A DNA stretch of 64,000 bases, taken from contig JBBMOL010000039.1 in the NCBI GenBank assembly GCA_037954665.1, forward strand, positions 4,588,001-4,652,000, written 5' to 3'. This DNA is from Laguncularia racemosa. Taxonomy: Eukaryota > Streptophyta > Magnoliopsida > Myrtales > Combretaceae. The notes beneath the pieces were generated by a model, which worked only from the letters and a program-made list of their open reading frames with translations, did not search any database and had not been told where the DNA came from. The translations under genes and the position numbers were made by a program. Positions 34,598-44,352 of this stretch are shown piece after piece; positions within the stretch are counted from its first letter, which is position 1, and each line of letters begins with the position of its first letter.

Positions 34598-35460
34598 GTT
34601 GATCATCAATTAGTTGTGATCCAAGAAAAATGATCAACTACTGAATTTTCTGTTCCCTTCTTATCTTAGATTTGCAAATGGAATTCTTGAAGAAATAAAA
34701 TCCAACAAAATAAGCCATGGTTTTGCTCCAAGTTTGTTTAGTAAATACTTTAAGGTTGCATGGTCAATTTAAACCACCACTTTTGGCCCAATAAGGTATG
34801 ACCTCTTTGTATCACATGCAAACACAATCGCCAAAAGCTCCTTTGCAATAGTCGCATATTCCTCAAGGCTTAATTTAACATTGTACAAGCATAATAAATT
34901 ACATGAAAGTTTTTCTTCTTTCTTTGTCCCAAAATGATGCCCACTTCTATATCACTTGCATCACACATTAGCCTAAACAATAACTCCTAATCTAGTGCCA
35001 TAATAACTAGGGCTATTATTAATCTTTCCTTAAGAGCCTTAAATGCCTTGACACACACTTCGTTGAATATAAATGTTGCATCTTTTTCTAATAATATAGA
35101 AAGTGGCTAAGAGATTTTTGAGAAGTCTTTAATGAATCTTCTATAAAACTCTACATAACCCAGAAAACTCCTTATGCCTCTCATATTTACTAGTGGTGGC
35201 AATTTGGCAATTATTTCTAATTTTTCCTTATCAATTTCGATGCCTCTTTGAGATATCATATGCCCTAATGTAATTCTCTTTATACCAAAAAAATTGTATT
35301 TCTCCCAATTGAGCACCAAATGTGTCTCCTTGCACCTTTTCAAAACTGATGATAGGTCATCCAAGCATTCATCAAATATACCCTCACGCATTGCAAAATC
35401 ATCGATAAATACTTCTATACCCTTCTCAATTGTGGTTGAGAAAATTGCCATCATGCATCT
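34598..35460 (-). pseudogene. Athila-type reverse transcriptase/RNase H fragment
   Basis: The open frame 35107-35454 is the C-terminal half of RT. MMAIFSTTIEKGIEVFIDDF is followed by FDECLDDLSSVLKRCKETHL, LVLNWEKYNF, LGHMISQRGIEIDKEKLEII and RGIRSFLGYVEFYRRFIKDF. The catalytic FIDDF (YxDD box) is partly kept. RNase H follows in broken frames (MCDASDIEVGIILGQRKKK, HVIYYA, then DHATLKYLLN). This wording is Athila-lineage. The 5' part of pol is absent; the fragment begins directly at repeat X at 35461. Confidence 0.85.
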
Positions 35461-35965
35461 CTAGAAATTTTATAACAAATGATAATGGACTTTAGAATAC
35501 AAAAGTAAGAAATAAACTAGACCAATTAGATAATTATAACAAATAGAAAGCAAGAATTAAAATTCAATTTTACGATGGCTAAATAGAATTTGTAAGTATA
35601 TATTTATATTTATAATATTTTATCCAGCTTACACATAAATTTCCTTATAAAATAAAAATAATTTGGTTTAGATAATTTAATTAGATCGTTAACATGCGTA
35701 CTAATTGCACTCGTAATTAAAAAAATTCCCACCTTCATATATATTTTTTTAGGATATTTGGTTACATGGAAATAAGAGGACCTCCTTTTATAGTGTCGTA
35801 GTTTTTATGAGAGTAGATGTTGGGTTTTCTTTGTTTGCTAAGGTGAAGGTGAAAGTATTAGGCAAGCCATTACCAAGTCAAAGGGGACATTCCAATCTAC
35901 GAAATAGCTCATTTGACCTTTGCATGCTAAAGCTAAGACTTAGGGCATCCTCCAAGATGCGAAAT
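35461..35965. repeat. Repeat family X, right copy, segment 2
   Basis: Inverted counterpart of 1-530. Its left edge is the sharp junction with the Athila fragment (catcatgcatct/ctagaaatttt). With segment 1 at 28691-28815 it brackets the Athila fragment, as if that fragment had been inserted into, or captured by, X. Confidence 0.75.
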
Positions 35966-37168
35966 GGCTTGCACAAGCTAAGGGTTATGAGAAGCAAGAA
36001 ATCTAAGTTGGGTTGATAGCACAAAGCTAGACATCATGAGTTAAGCCGTGGTTAATAATTTTATTGCTCTAAAAGCTAACCTTAGCCTAAAGGTAGGTGA
36101 AAAGGTTTGTTGTGTACGCATCCATCCTTTCATTTGTCATTTTCAAAAATTTTCTGCACATGCAAACCTATGCATTTAATGCAGCAAGCCATGTGGCACG
36201 CTAAGATTTGAGGTAGTTACAAGTAGGAAATCATCTTAGCCTTTTATTTTACCAAACATACAAAGCCAATCAAGTTGATGCTTCTCAATAAACACCAATT
36301 TGAGGTCCTTCTTTAGGCTCTCAAGCATAATGGAAGGCCATTCAACAACCCAACTTGGTCAAGGTATCCAGGGGAATAGGTATAGGTTCACTTGAAGGCT
36401 TAGGCGTCATAGGTGATGCTATAGAGGGTGAGGGTGCAGGTAAAGGTGAAAGTCTAAGGTGTGTTAGCTCGAAAATGATCTCATGTGCTACAGCTTATAG
36501 GCATGTGTGTTGGCTTTAGGGTGATGTCTTGAGGGTGTAAGTTTCAATTTGGAGGTCTAGGGCATTGGCACCTACTTTTAGGAGGCCCTCCCTTGGGGAA
36601 TTGTGATTTGGGACTTAGACGCTCCCTAACAAACTAGCACAACCATGGTTGCACCTTAACATAAGACTTGGGAGCATCATGATGAGGTGCTTTCAAAGAG
36701 AATTTGATCTGGTAAGATTATCTCTATCTTAGACGACATAGAAGGTGCAGTTTGTTGCTTTTAAGGGAAGCAAGGACATAATCGTAGAGCGCTGTTAAAA
36801 ACGGCGCCATGATGTCCAACATCCGTAGGAGGCGTGCCCAGGTACTAATGATCCCGTAAGGCCTCAAGACCCCTTGCCCCCTAGGCCTATTGTACCATGG
36901 GGCTTAGATGGAGAGCAGGTCAGTGAGACCTTTTCGAGGGCATCTTGAGCCTTCAAGAGCAAGGTAAAGTTGAGGTCCTAGCAATTAGAATGTTCGCTTC
37001 AGATCTTCACTCCTTCTCCACTCATCTTATTGAGGTATAAGTTCATTTTTTATTCCTAAAATCTTTGTCTTTTATTCTTTTAATGCATGACCTTATAGGG
37101 ATTTGTTCGCGTATGCCGAGGGAGAATTGCAGGTACGTCAACGAAATGTAGATTTTTTTAGTCGTTCT
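35966..37168. other. Unassigned sequence left of element E
   Basis: Moderately balanced composition with short open stretches, including 35807-36016 and a frame near 36800 reading NGAMMSNIRRRRAQ. No family was recognised. It is continuous with 46481 onward if element E is removed. TSD copy gttct lies at 37164-37168. It may be coding or leader sequence of another dead element. Confidence 0.4.
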
Positions 37169-38825
37169 TGTCGAGTCTAATTTTTGAATTCCCATTCCTA
37201 ATCCGATCTAAATTAGACCCTATGCTCATCTAATCTAGATCATCGACTTGAGTTAAGAATTTCGTTTAATTTTTGGAGTCGCCACCCAACTGTTTGTTGG
37301 GAAAATTGAATTAAGACTAAAGGAGCGGATTAGTCTTAATTTGGACTACTAGTCGTCGTTATTTTCTCTTCTCGTTTTTGTGAGAAGAGAAAAAGGAAAA
37401 ACCAGAGTTTCTAAGTTCGGGGGCTAACCTATTAAAACCTTTACGGTTACCACCTAATCTCCCAAAATTGTTTATCTTTAGAAATGTGTTTCATTTGTGT
37501 TTCTGTTACTTTTTATTATGTTTGAGAATTATTTTGAGAAAATGATTTTTCTTTATTTTAGGGGTTGACCCGAATGGGTGCCTACGTACTTGCTATTTAT
37601 GATCAAACAAGCCGTAGTTTGCTTTTCTAAAAAAAAAAAAACTTTAGATTTGTTGGTGAATTTTAATTTTGAAATTTCTTATGATTTATGTTCTTAACAT
37701 TTTTTGGAATTTTTCTAAAAATTTCTAAGCCTAAGCTTTGATTTTATTTTGAAAATGATTTTTTTTGGGAAAACATCAATTTTGGATTTATTTGAAGAAA
37801 AAGATTTTTCTAGGGGCTAAAACTTAATTTTTCTTCTATTTTCATAATTTTTAAATTTTTATTAATTTTTATGATTTTTATGATTTTTGTGATTTTTTAT
37901 AAGTTTTTGTGATTTTTATAAATTTTTGTAATTTTTATGCTAGAACATTTTATCCTAAGTTATTATCTATCCTATTTTGAAATCTAAAGTTTTATTATTA
38001 TTTTTCCTAATCTTTTTATTATTTTATTCTATTTTTTTATTTTTTTATTCTTTTTTTTTTACATTTTATTTATTTTATTATTATTTTTTTCATTTTTCTT
38101 AATTCTAGAAAAATCTAATTTCTACATTTTTCCTATTTATTGAAAATAAAACAAAAACAAATAAATAAATGACTAAACAAATAATAAATAATAAATAACA
38201 AATTCGGAATAAATAAACCAAATAAATTAATAAAATAAAAATAAAAAAATCCGAAAAGATCCGACTTACCTGGATCCGGGTCGGTGCGCGGGTCGAATCG
38301 GGTCGGGTCGGGTCGGATCGGTCACGGCGGCGGGTTTGGCTCGTTCACGGCGTTCCGGCGGTCGTTTACGGCGGGTGAAGTGTCGAATCCTAGCTTCTTG
38401 AGGGTGCTGAATCCGATGGTGGTGGCGGCTTACTCCCAGAACGTCTCCTTGCGGCGGCTCAACTCCGATCGATGGTCGCGGCTCCAAGCTTCTCCGGCGT
38501 ACTCCGATTTGCTCCTTCCTCTCTCTTTTTCTTCGTGTTTCTTCGTCCTCTGGCTTCCTCCTGCTCTTCTCTATTTATAGGCGTCCGGAAAACCTCTTGG
38601 ATAAGCTCAAATCGGCCGATTTGGATAAATCCGAATTTTTTTCGTTTTTAGATTTGATTTTATCCCGGCGATTTAATGTTAATCTCTTGTGCTCCTTTGG
38701 TTTATCTGATGGATTTAGCCTTATCTCGACTTTAATCTAGAAGATTAAAAAGAAAACGGTCGATTTCGCCTTCGTCGGACTTCTGTCGGATTTTTTTTCT
38801 CCGGCTGGGCTTGCGAAGAAGACGA

Positions 38826-38844
38826 TCACGCGCGACGCGCGTGA
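38826..38844. repeat. Perfect CG-rich hairpin in element E LTR
   Basis: tcacgcgcg and cgcgcgtga form 9 bp perfect arms around one base. The same palindrome is at 46019-46037 in the other LTR. It has three CpG-rich steps per arm. It lies about 70 bp from the tRNA-like segment. Confidence 0.85.
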
Positions 38845-38912
38845 CTTCCCTCGGCCAATCACATGCTGCCACGTGGCAGCTCCAGGGAAAAGAAAGAAAA
38901 AATTGCATCGAG

Positions 38913-38994
38913 CGCTCGGGGGGAAGATTCGAACTCGCGACCTCCAAGCCTCCCACACGTTCCCAGCGCACGCACGAACCAGCTGAGCTGGCCC
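38913..38994 (-). ncRNA. tRNA-like (SINE-like) segment in element E 3' LTR
   Basis: On the minus strand GGCCAGCTCAGCTGGTTCGT resembles a pol III A box with D-arm. GCGAGTTCGAATCTTCC about 45 bases later resembles a B box with T-arm (consensus GGTTCGANYCC). Spacing is tRNA-like. No convincing acceptor or anticodon stem is seen, so it is tRNA-derived rather than a tRNA gene. Transcription is unproven. Confidence 0.45.
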
Positions 38995-39270
38995 AATTTC
39001 CCAATTTTATTTACATCGCAAATTGTACATATGCGATGCAAATTTTTTTATTTTTTTGTATTTTTTGAAATTTCAAAAATTTGTAAAAATTGTTTATCAT
39101 CCATTATTGCTATTTCCAAAATCATTTTTCAAAATTGAGGTGTTTTCCTATTTATTTTTATTTTTTGAACATTTTTTTTTATTATGCTAAATTAGGGAAA
39201 ATTAGAAAAAATTGAAAATTGATTATTATTGAAAATTATTGATACCTAGGGCAAAAATGGGGTGTTTACA

Positions 39271-39283
39271 GCTGCCCCTCTTT
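39271..39283 (-). other. Element E polypurine tract
   Basis: The minus strand reads AAAGAGGGGCAGC directly before the 3' LTR start TGTAAACACC. Confidence 0.75.
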
Positions 39284-39584
39284 GTAGTAAAGTTTGAAAA
39301 ACTTAACTACAAAGACAAACAAAAGACGCCATTTTTGGCCTCCTAAATTAGGTTTTGGTAGGAAAATGCCCTAAGAGCTGATAATCCTACGATTTGAAGA
39401 TGTTCCAAATGATTCAAGGTAATGTTCCTTCTCCAAAAAGTGCTTTATGAGCTAACTAATTGGCGACAGGACCTATCTCAAGTTTTGAGTAGAAATGTAT
39501 GAGAAATGATGATAGGAAGCATCTTATCAGACTTGCAACCTTGGAAAGAAATATGACCGAAAAGTGCCCCGAGAGCTGACTAAT

Positions 39585-41130
39585 CGGGAGGGTTTAGGAA
39601 AGTGCCCCTCATGAGCTGACTAACCTTTGATAAAATGCCTCGAAAAGTGTCCCCTATGGGCTAACCTTGAGGTAGAAAGTTTTAGGAAAGGGCCCCCTAT
39701 GGGCTGCCTAACCTAGAATGGAAATTTGCCTCAAAAAGTGCCCCCTATGGGCTGACCATGAGGACAAGGTTTTTAGGAAAGGGCCCCCTATGGGCTGCCT
39801 AACCTTGAATTAGACTTGTCTCAAAAAGTGCCCCCTATGGGCTGACCATGAGAACAAGGTTTTTAGGAAATGGCCCCCTATGGGCTGCTTAACCTTGAAT
39901 TAGACTTGTCTCAAAAAGTGCCCCTATGGGCTGACCATGAGAACAAGGTTTTTAGGAAAGGCCCCCCTATGGGCTGCCTAACCTAGAATTGAAATTTGCC
40001 TCAAAAAGTGCCCCTTATGGGCTGACCATGAGGACAAGGTTTTTAGGAAAGGCCCCCTATGGGCTGCCTAACCTTGAATTAGACTTGTCTCAAAAAGTGC
40101 CCCCTATAGGCTGACCATGAGAACAAGGTTTTTAGGAAAGGGCCCCCTATGGGCTGCCTAACCTAGAATTGAAATTTGCCTCAAAAAGTGCCCCTTATGG
40201 GCTGACCATGAGGACAAGGTTTTTAGGAAAGGGCCCCCTATGGGCTGCCTAACCTTGAATTAGACTTGTCTCAAAAAGTGCCCCCTATGGGCTGACCATG
40301 AAAACAAGGTTTTTAGGAAAGGGCCCCCTATGGGCTGCCTAACCTAGAATTGAAATTTGCCTCAAAAAGTGCCCCTTATGGGTTGACCATGAGGACAAGG
40401 TTTTTAGGAAAGGGCCCCCTATGGGCTTGCCTAACCTAGAATTGAATTTGCTCAAAAAGTGCCCCTTATGGGCTGACCATGAGGACAAGGTTTTTAGGAA
40501 AGGGCCCCCTATGGGCTGCCTAACCTTGAATTAGACTTGTCTCAAAAAGTGCCCCCTATGGGCTGACCATGAAAACAAGGTTTTTAGGAAAGGGCCCCCT
40601 ATGGGCTGCCTAACCTAGAATTGAAATTTGCCTCAAAAAGTGCCCCTTATGGGCTGACCATGAGGACAAGGTTTTTAGGAAAGGGCCCCCTATGGGTTGC
40701 CTAACCTTGAATTAGACTTGTCTCAAAAAGTGCCCCTATGGGCTGACCATGAGAATAAGGTTTTTAGGAAAGGGCCCCCTATGGGCTGCCTAACCTTGAA
40801 TTAGATTGTCTCAAAAAGTGCCCCTATGGGCTGACCATGAGAACAAGGTTTTTAGGAAAGGGCCCCCTATGGGCTGCCAACCTAGAATTGAAATTTGCCT
40901 CAAAAAGTGCCCCCTTATGGGTTGACCATGAGGACAAGGTTTTTAGGAAAGGGCCCCCTATGGGCTGCCTAACCTTGAATTGAACTTGTCTCAAAAAGTG
41001 CCCCTATAGGGCTGACCATGAGACAATGTTTTTAGGAAAGGGCCCCCTATGGGCTGCCTAACCTAGAATTGAAAATTTTGGCTCAAAAGGTGCCCCTTGT
41101 AGGCTAACCTTGAGAGATCTAGGTGTCGTG
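39585..41130 (-). repeat. Tandem array of ~90 bp units in element E 3' region
   Basis: About sixteen units, with ggtttttaggaaa recurring at 39768, 39858, 39947, 40038 and so on (89-91 bp spacing). Each unit contains two related halves, one with gtgccccctatgggctgacc and one with gggccccctatgggctgcc, implying an older 45 bp repeat. Two variants of the linker (tagaattgaaatttgcctc and ttgaattagacttgtctc) partly alternate, an incipient 180 bp higher-order pattern. Units at the edges are more diverged. Confidence 0.93.
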
Positions 41131-43191
41131 CTCCTTTCTTGGGCTGACCACCCTATTAAAGGAAGAATATCCTATGGGAGACTCTTATTATTATTATTTT
41201 TTTTTTCAATAACAATCAAATGCAAGATGGCTTAAGACTTCTGAACAAGTGATAACTAAAATTTTTCTGCAAATTTTCAAGAAAAAACGCTCTTCCGAAA
41301 ACTAAGGATAATGTGGCCAAACCTTAAAGTGTTTTCTTTTTATTGCTAACGAATAAAAAGTCTGACAAGGCTCCTAAAAATTCAAATAAAGGGTAAGCAT
41401 TCCCTACTTCTCAATAATCACTTACTCTTTCGCCTCATTTTTCTTAGAGGGTTTGGTTTAATTTTAGAAACAAAGTGTTGACTTAACTTAATCAATCATC
41501 TCTTGAGGGGTTTCTTGCAATTAAGACTCATATCTTCTTCTTAGGGGACATCAGTACATAAGGCTAAATAACGCCAATGCGTAAATTTCCTCATTCCATT
41601 TATGACTGGATATCTCGTTTTTAATTGGTTTAATCTAAGAGGACTTCCTTACAATCTCTCGGTTTAGATGTCACTCTTGACTTCTATTCCAAAAATTATG
41701 GTCTTTCTTGTAAGTAATACGCTTTAATCAATCCGTCAGGACTTTTTGATACTTATAATGCTATTTAGGCTCTTTGGTTATTGGTTTCAGAAAAGTATGT
41801 TAAGGTTTATTTTGAAAGAATCATCATTGCAACTTGGGTTTGTAAGTCAAGAAACCTTGAGAAAAAGAACTGGAATAGTACTTGCCCTAGTAATTTTTGC
41901 TTTAAGATAAGTTATTTTCAATGATTTGGAGAAGTCTTCAAAAGGTAGTATATCTTTGAACTACCCTCGTATTTGGCCTTGGTATTTTCAAGTGTTGTAG
42001 GGCTTTTATAGGTTTAGTTACATTTGTAGGCTTTTCTCATTTTTCTTCTTTTCTTTTTCTTTTCTTTATTTTTCTTTCATTCATTCATTCCTCATTTTTT
42101 CTTCATTCATTCTCTTTTTCCATCTTTTTTCTTTTTCTTTCTCTTCCTTTGGGCCCAATGGTGATCATTTCATATGGTTTATGTGTATTTTTTTCAGAAT
42201 GTGGACTTCTCTTCATCTCAAATAAATTATCTATGGCTAAAATTTTAAATTGTTGCAACTAGGGCAAGCACTATTGATGTCTCTATCTTCCCAATTATTC
42301 CATCGTGGGGTGGTTGACGGTGGGGTTAAAATTTGAAACTCTTGTTTGTCAAAGGGTGATTGTGTTTAGGGTGACAAAAATGAATGCCTAACATTATTTT
42401 GATTTAACGTATCAAATTCAAGATAGACCTCCTTTAAGGAATGAGTCCAAAACCTTACATTAATAACGCTCTACTCTCAAGTGTTTAAGGGTTAGTGTTT
42501 GGGATGTGGTTTGCCTCTTGTCATCTTAACCCTTTTAAACAAAGATACCCTTCAAATTTGCCTATATTCACCACTTTTCACGGTGTCCCCGTGTACTGTT
42601 GTCAATTTGAACAAGTGATTTGGTCTTAAGCGCCTAAGACTCAAGTATTTAGAGTAGTCTTCTTTATACCCTCATTGATAATTGATCATAGCTACTTTGA
42701 AAGTGTGCCAAAAAATTAATGGTCTCTATGTCTTTTGATGGAAAGGAAACTTTAAGTGCAACTTTTAGGATTAGAGGGTGCTGGGACGTTTTATGTTTTG
42801 AGGCTAAATCAAGATATGAGGAGACCTTTTGAAGTGAATGGGGTCTTGAGAGTAGGTTATAGAGGTCTTTGGTTTTATGTTTAGAGCAAGTGACTATGAG
42901 TTTTAGGTTAAGCTGACCATTTATAAGCAACTTTTAGGACCTTGAAAAGATCTCTTATTGTTAGTAACTCTTCAATTTTCTTTCTTTCTTGATTTTTATT
43001 GGTTGTTCTTATTTTTTTAGTAAATATGTAAACAAGATGCTCATACGGATATAAATATGTAAAAAAGATGCTCACACAAGATGCTCACACGGATGCTAAA
43101 AGCTGAAGGGCTGATAATCTGACTGACAATGTAATATTGAAACTTCAATTCTAGAGTTCAATAATCAAAATAAAAGATTACAAATAACGCT
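41131..43191 (-). other. Element E non-coding interior
   Basis: No coding frame with family motifs was found; the frame 42664-42930 is unsupported. A pyrimidine-rich stretch (tttcttttct-type) lies at 42040-42150 on the plus strand. It may be remains of the gag-pol region too decayed to recognise, or unrelated filler. Confidence 0.4.
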
Positions 43192-43846
43192 CTACTTCCT
43201 AGCTCTTTTAGTTTCCTGTTGTGGAAGCTCAGATTTCCCATTGATGACAGCTTCTAGCTCCTTGACCTTGTCTTGGCATTTCTCCAATTGTGCTTCCAAG
43301 GCCTTGTTCCTTTGGTTGGATTCCTTAAAGCGTCCCTTCCAGATGTCTTTCTTATAACCCGCAGTTTCGAAGTATACTTCCATTCGGGCCTTGACCTGCT
43401 CCAGGTAGACCTCTGTTTCTGGATTGATCTTATCTGGTCTTGGTTGGATGACGTCTGGAACCCGGTATGCTCTTTCTCCTGTCTGGCATAGCTGGCGGAT
43501 TACAAACTCTCTAGTGGCTTGATGTTTTCCCACTTCGCCATCTAGCTCGCCGAGGTCCACATTCGGGCTTTCGATTCTGGCTTTGGTTTTGAATGGGAGT
43601 GATCTCATGTGGCCTGATGAAGAAAGCTGCAGGCTCTACTTCCCATAACTGGAGTATGGCTTGTACCAAAAGCAAATTCACCTCTATCTTTGTTAGTGAG
43701 AGGATGGGGCTTATCTTTCGCTGGATGAAGGCCTACTCCTCGGGTTTATACAAGGTAAACCAATGGTCCAGTACCAACTTTGGGTCCAAAGGTTTGTGCA
43801 CCCGAATCCCTTTGCAGAGGAGGTGATCAACTGCGGTACTAGCCAT
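43192..43846 (-). pseudogene. Element E ORF1-like protein, broken
   Basis: The minus strand starts at 43846 with MASTAVDHLLCKGIRVHKPL, then LDHWFTLYKPEE, a stop, and IQRKISPILSLTKIEVNLLL, VQAILQLWEVEPAAFFI. A one-base shift then joins it to the 138-residue open frame 43192-43608 (REFVIRQLCQTGERAYRVPD, VYLEQVKARMEVYFE), which ends in a coiled coil (RNKALEAQLEKCQDKVKELE) and a basic tail. Position after the PBS and overall form suggest the extra ORF1 of Ogre elements, whose role is unknown. One stop and one frameshift. Family assignment is inference. Confidence 0.5.
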
Positions 43847-44330
43847 CTATTACAATAAGAAATAGCCTAGTTACAAACAGAACTATGAAAACGTTACAGG
43901 GAAATAGTCCTGAACTCCAAGGACAAAATAACAAACCATTACATTGTCATCCAATTGTCAACCTTTCTTATGATATCATGTATGCAAGTAGGTGGGTTCT
44001 AACTGGTTCCCGAGCTCTATGGCCTCCCGCATTCTCGAAGAAATGGATCTCAGGCCATATCGAAGCATAGGGTGGGGTAGCCCAATCGGTCCCGAACAGT
44101 GAATCAACTCACTTCGCCCGAAACCTACACAATGGCTCCCCGTCTTAGTTTTCTAGGACGGTCCAGGTTCGACCGCATCTACTCATACAGACATATGCAT
44201 GCAAAAACCCCCCACAAGAAAATTCACAATCTAACTAAACCCTGCAAAGTTAGTATCAAAGGAATGATTGAAACACATTATTTAAAGAGAACAGCTTGGA
44301 GAGATTCAGGTGGCTAGCCTGCTGGTATGG

Positions 44331-44349
44331 GTCCCCAGTGGAGTCGCCA
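44331..44349 (-). other. Element E primer-binding site
   Basis: The minus strand reads TGGCGACTCCACTGGGGAC, three bases after the 5' LTR end. This is the PBS form common in large plant gypsy elements; Ogre elements are reported to use a tRNA-Arg primer, and I infer the same here. Confidence 0.75.
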
Positions 44350-44352
44350 TCC

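Larger units (their letters stand above)
37169..39270 (-). repeat. Element E 3' LTR
   Basis: 2102 bp, near-identical to 44353-46475. It has three compositional zones: T-rich DNA (37560-38240 on the plus strand), a GC-rich block at 38270-38580 with gggtcgggtcgggtcgg repeats, and the tRNA-like segment at 38913-38994. The many short open frames in 38266-39138 recur at 45632-46331 and are not genes. Confidence 0.92.

Noticed and set aside
38913..38994. A genuine tRNA gene in the LTR of element E
   Set aside because: A- and B-box-like arms exist, but no acceptor stem, anticodon stem or CCA-adjacent discriminator could be fitted. Reported as tRNA-like only.
38266..39138. Cluster of 60-98-residue open frames, repeated at 45632-46331
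   Set aside because: These are translations of the GC-rich part of the element E LTR on both strands. Their exact duplication follows from the LTR pair.
39640..41100. CRISPR-like array
   Set aside because: Units are contiguous tandem copies without unique spacers, inside a plant LTR element.
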